From contig CAKQLR010000002.1 of the NCBI GenBank assembly GCA_934254725.1, forward strand, positions 1 through 64,000: 64,000 bases of DNA, in the 5' to 3' direction. Positions 1 through 9,100 of this stretch are shown here, in pieces (position 1 is the first letter of the stretch; each line of letters starts with the position of its first letter). A program made the translations under genes and the position numbers. The stretch comes from an uncultured Clostridia bacterium. GTDB taxonomy: Bacteria; Bacillota; Clostridia; Christensenellales; Borkfalkiaceae. Under the pieces are notes generated by a model. It searched no databases and was not told the origin of the DNA. It saw only the letters and a program-made list of their open reading frames with translations.

Positions 1-908
1 CCCTGCTGCCCGTAATAAGCAACGTCGCCGTCGGTTATTTCGTAGATGTTCTGGTTCATAAGCTTTTCGTCGTAAAGCTCTTTTACGTATTTAAGATAAG
101 CTTTGTAATCTTCCGTTTCGGGAACGAAGATAAAATCGTTATCGTCGGTTATCTCCACGCTTTTCGTCACGTGACCGAACGCGCTTAAAAGGAAGATACT
201 CGTATAGTTGAATTTGGAGCAGAGCGGAAGTTCGTCAGCAATGCCGTTGTGATTGGGGTCGTTATCGCGGAAAGCTATAAGCATTTCCTTGAACTCTTCG
301 ACCGTCGTGGGCATGGTAAAGTCTATCACGTTATCGTTATACAAATCGTTCAGCCACTGCTGATTGACGTACTGATAACAGGTAGAGCCTTTGTTATCTA
401 CCGCGGTGAACGAATACATATTTCCGTCAGCAAGTGTGCTGACCTTTTTAATTTCGGGATACTGCGACATAAGAGCCTTATAGTTAGGGCAATATTTGTC
501 TATAAGGTCGTTCAGCGGAGCTATCATGTTAAGCCCCGAATACATTACCTGTTCGTCCATATTATTGCAGAACATAAACGAATCGGGCAGGGTCTTTTCG
601 TCCTCCCACTGAAGTCCGCGCTTTTCTTCGTACGCTTCAAAGTCAACCTCCACGAATTCCATATTGATATTCGTTATGCGGGATACTTCCTTAAACACGG
701 TCATATCCTTGTAACTCGAATGAAGGCTGTGCTTCGGAACGTAAAATTTTATCGTTACCGGATTCTTTACGATCTGCGGATTCGATGTGTCCTCTATGAA
801 GTTATCGGGATCGTAATTCACGTCGGTTTTATCCCCGCAGGAAACGAAAACCGCACTGGAAACCGAAACGATAACGGCAAGAAGTAATGACAGAAGTTTC
901 TTTCTCAT
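1..908 (-). CDS. ABC transporter extracellular substrate-binding lipoprotein (partial, C-terminus off window)
   Basis: Runs off the left edge; about 302 N-terminal residues are visible. The start ATG at 908 follows a good ribosome binding site (AAGGAG). The protein opens with a lipoprotein signal peptide: basic MRKK, a hydrophobic stretch and a Cys at residue 24 (FVSC) that would be lipidated. The mature part has the look of family 1 sugar-binding proteins of the LplA/YtcQ type (large, many aromatic residues, Asp/Asn-rich loop DNDPNHNG resembling the calcium-binding loop of such proteins). It lies downstream of two permease genes in the same orientation, so it is the receptor of that importer. 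Substrate is not determinable here; the neighbouring GH127-like glycosidase suggests an arabinose-containing oligosaccharide. Confidence 0.85.
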   Translation of the reverse strand, partial: MRKKLLSLLLAVIVSVSSAVFVSCGDKTDVNYDPDNFIEDTSNPQIVKNPVTIKFYVPKHSLHSSYKDMTVFKEVSRITNINMEFVEVDFEAYEEKRGLQWEDEKTLPDSFMFCNNMDEQVMYSGLNMIAPLNDLIDKYCPNYKALMSQYPEIKKVSTLADGNMYSFTAVDNKGSTCYQYVNQQWLNDLYNDNVIDFTMPTTVEEFKEMLIAFRDNDPNHNGIADELPLCSKFNYTSIFLLSAFGHVTKSVEITDDNDFIFVPETEDYKAYLKYVKELYDEKLMNQNIYEITDGDVAYYGQQ

Positions 909-937
909 ACAAATTTCTCCTTTAGATTTTTATTGTT

Positions 938-983
938 TTCAGCCTTTTAAGCTGTATGATGCCTTGTTCAGCCTTTTAAGCTG
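938..983 (-). repeat. 17-bp direct repeat with stem-loop potential at the permease-SBP junction
   Basis: The 17-mer TTCAGCCTTTTAAGCTG occurs at 938-954 and again at 967-983. The second copy covers the last codons and stop of the permease gene. On the transcribed (minus) strand each copy reads CAGC-TTAAAAG-GCTG, a small hairpin. The arrangement looks like a duplication of the 3' end of the permease gene. In CUT1 operons such hairpins often protect or separate the binding-protein message, which is inferred here. Confidence 0.7.
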
Positions 984-1858
984 CCCACTACCATGCCCTT
1001 TTCAAAGAATTTTTCAAAGAACGGATAGATAACGAGAAGGGGCGTAATGGTTATTATTATGGCGGCATATTTGATTGCCTCCGCCCTCATCGTCTGTTCG
1101 AGGATGCTCGTGCTTATGTTGCCCGAAGATATAAGCGAATCAATGTCGTTTTGAATTAGTATTTTTCTGAGAACGAGCTGTATCGGGTATTTTGCTTCGT
1201 CGTTGAGATAAATCAACGCATTGAAATAGGTGTTCCAGTACCCGACTATGTGGAACATCGTCATAACCGCGAGTATCGGACGGCTGAGCGGAATTATTAT
1301 GGAAGTGAAAATTCTTATATTGCCCGCACCGTCAAGCATTGCCGATTCCTGAAGTTCGCCCGGGATAGACGTAAGCATGAACGTTCTTACGACAACCACG
1401 TTCCAAACGCCCACGGCGCCGGGAAGTATAAGCGCCCAGAAAGTATCGTACAAACCGAGCTTCTTAACAATAATGTAAGTAGGCACAAGCCCGCCGCTTA
1501 TGAACATGGGCAAAAGGTAAAGCTTCATAAAAACGTTCCTGCCATACATATCCTTTCTCGATAAAGGATACGCAGCCGTGAACGTTACGAAAATGCCTAT
1601 CACCGTTCCCGCGAACGTATAAAAAATAGTGTTAAGGTACCCCGATAAAAGGCTTTTTTCGCGGAAAACCGCCACGTAATTTTCCAGAGTGATTCCCTTC
1701 GGAAGCCATACCACGTTGCCGTAATAGACTTCTTTTGCGGCGGAAAAGGCGTTTATAAGGCAGTACCACAGCGGATACAGCATTATAAACAGAAATATGA
1801 CCATAAACGTATAGACGATTATATTGAATATCGTATTTTCTCTTGATTTCTGTACCAT
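968..1858 (-). CDS. carbohydrate ABC transporter permease, LplC/YtcP-like
   Basis: 296-residue inner-membrane protein of the CUT1 (MalG/AraQ-like) family: N-terminal TM (IIVYTFMVIFLFIMLYPLWY), then five further TM segments and the cytoplasmic EAA loop around residues 190-210 (ESAMLDGAGNIRIFTSIIIPLSRP), which contacts the ATPase. The C-terminus FEKFFEKGMVVGSLKG is typical of LplC/YtcP proteins. Starts at ATG 1858 with GGAG 8 bases upstream. It is the second gene of a three-gene unit (permease, permease, binding protein) with a 10-bp gap from the first. No ATPase gene is in view, so a shared MsmX/UgpC-type ATPase elsewhere is expected. Confidence 0.92.
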   Translation of the reverse strand: MVQKSRENTIFNIIVYTFMVIFLFIMLYPLWYCLINAFSAAKEVYYGNVVWLPKGITLENYVAVFREKSLLSGYLNTIFYTFAGTVIGIFVTFTAAYPLSRKDMYGRNVFMKLYLLPMFISGGLVPTYIIVKKLGLYDTFWALILPGAVGVWNVVVVRTFMLTSIPGELQESAMLDGAGNIRIFTSIIIPLSRPILAVMTMFHIVGYWNTYFNALIYLNDEAKYPIQLVLRKILIQNDIDSLISSGNISTSILEQTMRAEAIKYAAIIITITPLLVIYPFFEKFFEKGMVVGSLKG

Positions 1859-1868
1859 ATTTCTCCTT

Positions 1869-2789
1869 TTACCAAAGCGATTCCTGTCCGACTTTTTTGG
1901 AAACGAAATTCACTATAAAAAGCAAAATTATATTGATAGCCGCATTGAACAGCCCGACTGCCGTTCCAAAGCTGTACTGCTTTTTGAGAAGCGAAATTTT
2001 GTACGCGTAAGTAGCTATTATTTCGCTTGCGGAAAGGTTTGCGTCCGTTTGCATAAGGTATGCTTTTTCAAAACCCACGTTCATTATATTTCCCACGGAA
2101 AGTATAAGCTGAATCGTAAACACTGGGATTATCGCGGGCAGGTTTATATACCAGAGCCTTTTCAGACGGGAAGCGCCGTCTATAACGGCAGCTTCATGCA
2201 GGCACGGGTCGACGTTGGAAAGACAACCGAGATAAACTATGGAAGCCCAGCCTACGCCCTGCCATACACCCGTCCAGACGTAAAGATGAACGAACCAATC
2301 GGGGTCGGACATAAACATGGTGCCCTTCCCGCCAAGCGAGGTTATAACCTTGTTGACTATGCCCCTGTCTACGTTAAGAAAGCTTACGACCATACCGACC
2401 ATAACCACGCAGGATATGAAGTAAGGCGAGTAAGATATTGTCTGCACCGTACGCTTGAAAGCCTTATTCTGTATCTCGTTTACAAACAGCGCGAGCACTA
2501 CCGGGCATATAGCGTTCACGACGAGCGAATATATGCTTAAAACAAGGGTATTCTTTATTAAAGACGTAAAGTTGTACGCCGTTACAAACCTTATAAAATG
2601 CGAAAACCCGAAGTTCTTCGTCCACGGCGAGCCCCATATTCCCTGTACCGCGTTGTAATCCTTAAAGGCGATTATAATGCCATACATGGGCAAATAACTG
2701 AACAGTATCAGCAAAATTAAAGACGGAGCCATAAGCGCGTAAAGGCTCATGCTGCGTTTTATCGCCTCTTTTTTGCTTTTTATTTTCAT
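1869..2789 (-). CDS. carbohydrate ABC transporter permease, LplB-like
   Basis: 306-residue MalF/LplB-type permease with six predicted TM segments. The cytoplasmic N-terminus is followed by TM1 (LYALMAPSLILLILFSYLP), then the signature GIIIAFKDYN and GIWGSPWTKNFGFSHF seen in LplB/YteP proteins, and an EAA loop (HEAAVIDGASRLKRLWYINLP) around residues 200-220. Starts at ATG 2789 after AGGAG. First gene of the importer operon, divergent from the AraC regulator with only 51 bp between the start codons, so the two promoters must overlap or interleave. That layout suggests the regulator controls this operon. Confidence 0.92.
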   Translation of the reverse strand: MKIKSKKEAIKRSMSLYALMAPSLILLILFSYLPMYGIIIAFKDYNAVQGIWGSPWTKNFGFSHFIRFVTAYNFTSLIKNTLVLSIYSLVVNAICPVVLALFVNEIQNKAFKRTVQTISYSPYFISCVVMVGMVVSFLNVDRGIVNKVITSLGGKGTMFMSDPDWFVHLYVWTGVWQGVGWASIVYLGCLSNVDPCLHEAAVIDGASRLKRLWYINLPAIIPVFTIQLILSVGNIMNVGFEKAYLMQTDANLSASEIIATYAYKISLLKKQYSFGTAVGLFNAAINIILLFIVNFVSKKVGQESLW

Positions 2790-2817
2790 TGACTTTCACT
2801 CCTTAAAAATGTATAAT
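2789..2817 (+). promoter_or_regulatory. sigma-A promoter of the araC-family gene
   Basis: TTGACT at 2789-2794, a 17-bp spacer and TATAAT at 2812-2817. The -35 box touches the start codon of the divergent permease. Transcription should start near 2824, with a GAGGTG ribosome binding site just ahead of the ATG at 2841. Confidence 0.75.
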
Positions 2818-2840
2818 AAATCCATAAATAGAGGTGTTTT

Positions 2841-3698
2841 ATGAATAAAACTCAGTTGACGATAATCGCCAGGAACTTTTTGTACTACGACGTAAACGCC
2901 GAAACGGGCAACGATATCGCCGTGTGGGGCATCGGGCACGAAAAGTGTTTCCCCGATAAGCACGAGGGACCTAAAATCATGCAGTGTTATTCGCTGCACC
3001 TTATTTTGAAAGGCTCCGGCACGCTTATACTGAAAGGCGAAACTTACAAGATTCACCAAGGGCAGATTTTCGTAATTCCTCCGAACGAGGAAGTCGAATA
3101 CTACCCCGAAAACAGCGACCCGTGGGAATACGTATGGATTAACTTTTCGGGACCTATGGCGACCAAACTGTGTTGCCGCTGCGGTCTGACCGCGGAAACC
3201 CCGGTATTCGCTTCCGTCCCCGAAGGCGCGGAAAATATCGCGCTCGACCTGGTGGAACTGCACAAAATGTCCTACGGAATGAATATAGCCGTTATAGGGC
3301 ATCTGTACAACCTGTTTTCCCTTATGATAGAGACAATCTGCAAAGAGCAAAGCTCCCGCCTTTCGAGCGGCGAAACTTACGTTTTACAAGCCATAAGATA
3401 CATTCAGGAAAACTATGCCGACCCGGGGCTTTGCCTTAAAGACATTGCCGGCGAAATGGGACTGAATTACAATTACGCGTCTCAGCTATTTAAAAAAGTT
3501 ACGGGCATTACATTCGTGCAATACCTTAACGTGTTCCGTATTCAACGCGCCTGCGAAATGCTCGACGCGGGCAACAGATACATCAAAGACGTTGCCGAAA
3601 AGGTAGGCTTTACCGACCAGCTGTATTTTTCGAAAATCTTTAAGAAGCTGAAAAATACCCCGCCGAAAAACTATAATTCCACTACCACCTTATCTTAG
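2841..3698 (+). CDS. AraC-family transcriptional regulator
   Basis: 285 residues. The N-terminal half is a cupin-like sugar-sensing domain (GSGTLILKGETYKIHQGQ, then FVIPPNEEVEYYPEN; residues about 45-90). The C-terminal 100 residues carry the two helix-turn-helix motifs of the family: LCLKDIAGEMGLNYNYASQL and the signature IKDVAEKVGFTDQLYFSKIF with the PPKNY end. It is placed between the divergent sugar ABC transporter and the convergent GH127-like gene, so it likely activates both when the sugar is present (inference from position). Its last 17 bases overlap the 3' end of the glycosidase gene tail to tail. Confidence 0.93.
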   Translation: MNKTQLTIIARNFLYYDVNAETGNDIAVWGIGHEKCFPDKHEGPKIMQCYSLHLILKGSGTLILKGETYKIHQGQIFVIPPNEEVEYYPENSDPWEYVWINFSGPMATKLCCRCGLTAETPVFASVPEGAENIALDLVELHKMSYGMNIAVIGHLYNLFSLMIETICKEQSSRLSSGETYVLQAIRYIQENYADPGLCLKDIAGEMGLNYNYASQLFKKVTGITFVQYLNVFRIQRACEMLDAGNRYIKDVAEKVGFTDQLYFSKIFKKLKNTPPKNYNSTTTLS

Positions 3699-5238
3699 AC
3701 GGATTACTGAAAAGTATCCTTTTTCGCGCATTATCCAGCGTTTCCATGGGAATTGTGCTGAAGTCCGCAATCGGCAAAAGGCTTATTACGGACGATTGCC
3801 CGCAGGAATCCTCTCCTCCGTCCGAACAAAGAAGCAAATCGCCGTTAAAAAACCTGTATTTATCTTCAAACACGTCCTTTTTAAATCTGGCTTTCATCAC
3901 GAAAGTGACAAAAGAAGTGCCCTTTATCTCAAGTAATTCGCCGTTATACAGCTTTTCGTCGATATAAACGTCGTAGTCCGAAAGAGCTTTAATCGTTAAC
4001 TTAAACGGTCTTTCGGCTTCTATTTCAAACTTCGTTTCCCCCGTAAAGGGGTACGAAGTTTTTTGTTTTATTATTACCTTGCCGTCAAAGAAAGACACCT
4101 CGCTTTCGGAAGGAAGCAATACCTCTATCGTATCGCCTTTTACGCTGTATAAATTTTCGGCGATATCCGTAAGCCCTTCCGCACCCCTCATGGTGCAGCA
4201 CCAGAAAGCCTCTTTGCCTTCCGGAAGTATCTCTACATAAGGATGAGTTGCTCCCGTAAAGTAATTGCAGCCGAAACCGCCGTTCGCCCTTTGGTTTACC
4301 CTTAGTGCGTTCTCCACTATTTTTCGGTACAGCCCGAGGTATTTCGGGTTGCCCGTATGCAGATAGAGCCTTAGAGAAATCATCTCGGAATCGATTACGG
4401 CGCACCCCTCGCTCGGCGTCTGTTTGCCGAGCGTGCCGCTACCCTCGTAAACGGCGTTTAAATTTGCCTTAGCGAAGTAATCGTAAAATCTTTCGGCAAT
4501 CGCGTAATATTTTTCGCCGAGCATATCGCCGAACTTAATAATTCCGCGCACGCCCGATAAAAACGCGTGGCACTGAAAATTTTTGTTGTTCAGCGCGGTG
4601 TCGTTCATCATTTTTATAAGAAGATCCGCAACCGAAAGTATGCTTTCGTCCTTTAAAATTCTGTAAGCCTCGGCAAGCCCGTCCAGCGATATGTACAGGC
4701 AACCCGAGTCCGAAGAAATCTTCCAGTTCTTATACTTTATATTAAGCTGCCCGATAATTCCGCCCTGTTCGTCCACGTTCAGGTCTATAGGGTATTTTAC
4801 GAATTCTTCCGAAGATTTAACGAAAAGATTAAGCGCTGCTTTTCTGATTTTTTCTTTTATTTCTTCCGAACCGGTAATATCGTATTCCAGACAAAGCGCA
4901 CGCAAAAACCAACCGTTGCCCGCGTATTGCTGCTCGTTCACGGAGTTGCCGTCCACAATCGGACCGAAATACCCGTCCTTATTCAAATGTTTGTCAAGAG
5001 CCGCCCAAAGCATATCTCTTCGCTCGGATATTTCATCAAAATACTTGCCGAGCGAAGTTACCGCAAGCAAAGCTCTTCCTTCCCAATCGCCGTACCACTC
5101 GTAGGAAGCCGGCTTATAAACGTTTTTTTCGGCATACTCCTCGCTGTTCATTCTGTCGACGTTTAAAAGCAATCGCCTTTTTAAATCGCCGCCAACGGAC
5201 AAAAGCTTGTATCCGTTTTTCTCTGTTTTGTTTTTCAT
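3682..5238 (-). CDS. GH127-like glycoside hydrolase (DUF1680, beta-L-arabinofuranosidase family)
   Basis: 518 residues from ATG 5238. An (alpha/alpha)6-barrel protein with the zinc/cysteine centre of GH127: E277-G-C279 (SEGCAVID) and the adjacent C347-C348 (FWCCTMRG), matching the Glu-x-Cys and Cys-Cys ligands known from HypBA1, where the first Cys of the pair is the nucleophile. The text around them (AGNGWFLRALCLEY, LYLHTGNPKYLGLYRKIVENAL) also fits. No signal peptide, so it is cytoplasmic and would act on imported oligosaccharides. A GTG at 5352 would add 38 residues unlike the family. ATG 5238 has no Shine-Dalgarno and sits 6 bases after an extended -10 box. The exact sugar specificity is unknown; GH146 or another DUF1680 group is possible. 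Confidence 0.75.
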   Translation of the reverse strand: MKNKTEKNGYKLLSVGGDLKRRLLLNVDRMNSEEYAEKNVYKPASYEWYGDWEGRALLAVTSLGKYFDEISERRDMLWAALDKHLNKDGYFGPIVDGNSVNEQQYAGNGWFLRALCLEYDITGSEEIKEKIRKAALNLFVKSSEEFVKYPIDLNVDEQGGIIGQLNIKYKNWKISSDSGCLYISLDGLAEAYRILKDESILSVADLLIKMMNDTALNNKNFQCHAFLSGVRGIIKFGDMLGEKYYAIAERFYDYFAKANLNAVYEGSGTLGKQTPSEGCAVIDSEMISLRLYLHTGNPKYLGLYRKIVENALRVNQRANGGFGCNYFTGATHPYVEILPEGKEAFWCCTMRGAEGLTDIAENLYSVKGDTIEVLLPSESEVSFFDGKVIIKQKTSYPFTGETKFEIEAERPFKLTIKALSDYDVYIDEKLYNGELLEIKGTSFVTFVMKARFKKDVFEDKYRFFNGDLLLCSDGGEDSCGQSSVISLLPIADFSTIPMETLDNARKRILFSNPSKIRW

Positions 5239-5244
5239 AGTACT

Positions 5245-5253
5245 ATAATAGCA
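5245..5253 (-). promoter_or_regulatory. extended -10 box directly upstream of the GH127-like start
   Basis: On the minus strand TGC-TATTAT is followed by AGTACT and then ATG. The TGn extension could compensate for the poor -35 (TTTATT). If used, transcription would begin at the A of the start codon, giving a leaderless message. Confidence 0.45.
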
Positions 5254-5474
5254 AATACGCAGCATAAAATAAATGGTTATTTTATTGCGAAATATGGAAA
5301 TTTTCTCTATATCCGAATAAAATTCGACTGTAGGATTTCCATTCCTCTTCACTAATTATTTTTGCGGCAATAAATCGGCTTTTGCTTTGTCAAACTCCCT
5401 TATAGTGCGTCCGGCACAATTTCGGTCGTTTGCCTTGCAAAAACACGGGACGCCTTTCCGTAGATTATAAAGCA

Positions 5475-5512
5475 TAAAAAAAAATCGGCTGCCCGATTAA
5501 CGAACAACCGAT
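5475..5512 (-). terminator. rho-independent terminator of the HU gene
   Basis: Minus strand: a 12-bp stem with G-U pairs (ATCGGTTGTTCG paired with CGGGCAGCCGAT, loop TTAAT) followed by nine T. Between the HU stop and this site a second stem (about 5550-5577, CCGCGGTGA paired with TCACGGCGG) is present. The remainder of the 5239-5616 gap holds nothing else I can assign. Confidence 0.8.
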
Positions 5513-5616
5513 ATAAAAATATCATTATTTTATTCTAAGCACACCAAAAGCCGCCGTGAGCAAATTCACCGCGGGAATCGGCAGGAAATGTAGTTTCCTT
5601 TTACAATATTTAAAAA

Positions 5617-5892
5617 TTACTTATTGAAGCCGTCTTTATAACTCTTTGAAAATTTCGCAACGGGTGCTTTGCAGGAAGGGATATCTACCTTGTCGCCCGT
5701 TTTGGGGTTAATTCCCTGTCTGCCGTTCTTATCGCGAAGCTCAAACGTAGCAAAACCGGAAATGTGAACATAGTCGCCCGTGTTTAAAACGTCTGTAAGA
5801 GTCTCTTTAAAAGCCATAAGGTTAGCTTCGGCTTCTCTGATGGTAACGCCAAGTTTGTCTGCATATGCGCGAACGAATTCACTTTTGTTCAT
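5617..5892 (-). CDS. HU-family DNA-binding protein
   Basis: 91 residues from ATG 5892, chosen because AGGAGGA lies 6 bases upstream and MNKSEFV is the usual start; longer readings lack homology. Contains the HU/IHF signature region GRQGINPKTGDKVDIPS with the intercalating proline at the tip of the beta arm. It binds and bends DNA as a dimer and organises the nucleoid. Transcribed alone from a clear sigma-A promoter and closed by a strong terminator. The family call is secure; whether it is the main HU or a second copy cannot be told. Confidence 0.95.
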   Translation of the reverse strand: MNKSEFVRAYADKLGVTIREAEANLMAFKETLTDVLNTGDYVHISGFATFELRDKNGRQGINPKTGDKVDIPSCKAPVAKFSKSYKDGFNK

Positions 5893-5968
5893 AAATGTCC
5901 TCCTCGTAAAATAAAAATTCAAGTTTTTCCGTTCTTTTTTATCGATTAAAAAAGAATCCCTACAATTG

Positions 5969-5996
5969 ATTATAACACAAAAAAATTTTTTTTCAA
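5969..5996 (-). promoter_or_regulatory. sigma-A promoter of the HU gene
   Basis: Minus strand TTGAAA (5996-5991), a 16-bp spacer made of an A tract then a T tract, TATAAT (5974-5969). The start would be near 5962, giving a leader of about 70 bases. Confidence 0.75.
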
Positions 5997-6119
5997 GGGG
6001 TTTTTGAAAATTTTTTCTCAAAAATAGAGATTTTTCCGTGTTTGTCCGTATGCGAAATTATATTCGCCTTTTTCGTACCTTAGAAAGAACCGCCAAAAGC
6101 CGATTTACGACTTAAAGGG

Positions 6120-9100
6120 TCACCCCTTCTTTATGGTCTTTTTAGCTTTTTTAACGTATCTTTCGGAAACGCCCCTGCCGTTGTTGAAGTTTTCCACAAT
6201 ACGCTCGGGTTCTTCCTGTTCTGTTTCCGTTTCCACGTTTTCCGTCTGCTTGCATCTGTAGTAAACGGTTTTCGCGTCCTTGCACTTGATAACGATTTTA
6301 CTGTTTTCGGGGCTGAGAATTTCTACTTTTCTTGTATCGTCGCAAATCAAAGTGATGGTGCCCGCGTCAACTTCAACCGTTTCTTTAACGCACGAATTAT
6401 CCGCAGCCGCTTTATTTTCTTTGCAAGCGTTGTCCTCTTTATCCGTTTTAATTTCTTCAGTTTCGGAAGCTCCTCCGATTTCGCACGTTTCGGTTTCCTC
6501 TTCAACGGAAACGGGTGCTTGAGAAACCTCGCCCGCTACTGCGCCTTCGTGGAGCAATTCGGGATTTATAAAGCTCTCTTCGCTGCCCTTCTTTGGAATG
6601 CGAACCCTTTTCACTATAGAATACATTACGGGGATTATAATCAACGTAACCAGCGTAGCGAGGGTAAGACCGCCCATTACAACTACGCCGAGCGGCTGCA
6701 TAAGTTCCGAACCTCTGCCGATTGCAAGCGCGAGAGGTACGAGTGCGAGAACGGTTGTAAGGGTGGACATCCATATAGCCCTCATTCTCGATTTACTGCC
6801 TTCGATAAGGGCGGTGTAATCGGAATAGCCGTAGTCCGTTTTCAGCTGTTCTATTCTGTCTATCATTACTATAGCGTTGTTTACAACCACGCCCATAAGC
6901 ATAATGATCCCTATAAACGAAACTATGTTGAGCGGCAGCCCGGATATGGTAAGCGCAAGGAACGCGCCCGAGAACGAAAGCGGTATAGAGAATATAACTA
7001 TAAACGGTTTTACAAGCGATTCAAACTGACAAGCCATCACGGCGAAAAGCAGTATGAACGCTATTATCATCGTAATTATAAGCCCTTCGAAAACCTCGTT
7101 TAAATAGCGATTTACGCCACTTTCTTTAAATTCGTACCCGCTGTAATCCTGCAAAACTTCCTCGATTATTTTGGTGAAAGTTTCGCCCGCGGTACCCGCG
7201 TCGATATCCGTAGAGGTTTCTACGGAAAGCGTCATAACGTTCTTGCCGTTCTCCCTTGTAATCATAGTGGGGGACATGGTTTTCGTTATAGTCGCAACGT
7301 CTTTGAGCTTGACGGATTTATCGCCGGAGAAGGACAAAACGTAATCCTCTATTCCTCCGTAGTAGTCCTCTATGGCGTCGTCTTTAAACTTGACGGAAAC
7401 GTCGTAACGTTCACCGCCGATACTTACCGTACAAGCCGTGTAACCCGCAATACCTGCCCTTAACGTAGCTACCGCGACCTTGTAGTCTATGCCGTTTTCA
7501 AAGCATTTCAGGTAGTCAAATTTAATTTTATATTCTACGTTTTCGCCTGAAAGGTTATCGGAAACGTTCGTAAAGTAAGAATATTCGCTTGTGGCTTTAT
7601 CCTTAACCTTTTGCGAGATTTCTCTTAAAACGGCAATATCTTCGCCTTCTACGCTTACGCCTATGGTTGAAATTCCGCCGAAGCCGCTCATAAGCGCAGC
7701 CAGAACGCCGTCAACCTCGGTTACCGAAACGGAAGCGACTCCACTGTTCTCGGCAATATTTCTTACTTCCTCCAGCACCGTTTTTGTTTTCTTTTTGGCG
7801 TCGTCGTTAAGCACAAGCCTTATCGTGCCGTGTACGGAGGTAGCTATAAGACTGCTGTCCGAAATATCTGCCGAAAGGTGTTTTATATCGTCTATGCCGT
7901 TTTTAACGTTTTCGTAAACCTGATAGGTTTTTTCTTTGCAATAATCAAGCTCGTCGGACGCGTCGAAAACTATGCTTACTTCAATGGTTTTCTGGTCTAC
8001 GGAAGGCATGAACGCCGTGCCCGTGGTGAATACCATCGTAGCGCTCCCCGCGAAAATTATAAATGTTATTATTAAAACGAGCGCGCGCGTACGCAAACAT
8101 TTTCTAAGGAATCCGTCATAGAATTTCATGGCACCCTTCATTATAGAAGTGCGGTTTCCTTTGCGTTTTACGCGGTTTTTATCTTTTTTGTGCGAGCCGT
8201 TCTCTGCTCTTTCGGCAGGAGCGTCCCCTGCTGTTTCCGCTGAAGTTTGCGCGGCTGTTCCTGCAGAAAGCTCCGAAGCTGAGCCGGCGGTTTTTACGGA
8301 TTTCTTCTTTAAAACCTTGCCGGTAAGCATACGTTTATCCCCGCAGACAAGGCAGTACAACGTAGGAATAACGGTGAGCGCGACTATAAGCGAGAACGCA
8401 AGCGAGAATATTACCGACCATGAGAGGTCCGCAAAGATCATTTCTGTAAGACCTTTTGTAAACAGAATCGGGAAGAACACGCACACGGATGTCAGCGTGG
8501 AAGCGAGCAATGAACCCGCAACCAACTTTGTTCCGTCCACGGCTGCCTGAAACGCTGTTTTGCCCTTATCGCGCTCGAAGTTGACGCTTTCGATAATAAC
8601 TATACTGTTATCGACAAGCATGCCTATACCGACGGCAAGCCCGCCGAGCGATACCATGTTTAACGTAATACCCATAAGGTACATACAACCCATCGCGCCG
8701 AGCACCGAAAGAGGCATGGTAGCCGCGATTATAAGCGAAGTATTGAACTTCTTTAAAAACAGAAGTATGACGAGGACGGCAAGTACTCCGCCTATTATCA
8801 TAGACGAGATGACGTTAGAAACACTGTCCGTTATAAACTGAGACTGATCGTCTATGAGAACGGCAACCGAAGAGCCCGTTTGCTGTTCCACAAGCTTCTT
8901 TACGTCCGAAGAAATTTTTGCCGTGTTTCCGCCCGAAATGCCGTAAACCTTAAGTGTAACCGCCTGCCTGCCGTTATAGTAGGCAAAGGACGGGAAAGAG
9001 CGTTCTTCCTTTACGGTAGCCACGTCCGAAATTTTTACGTTAAGGTTAGCATTGCCGTCGCTGTCATATGACAATTCGGAAAAATCGTGTTCTTCTATAA

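Noticed and set aside
3682..5352. Longer GH127-like protein starting at GTG 5352
   Set aside because: The extra 38 residues do not resemble the family and a promoter-like extended -10 lies downstream of that GTG; the ATG at 5238 was preferred.
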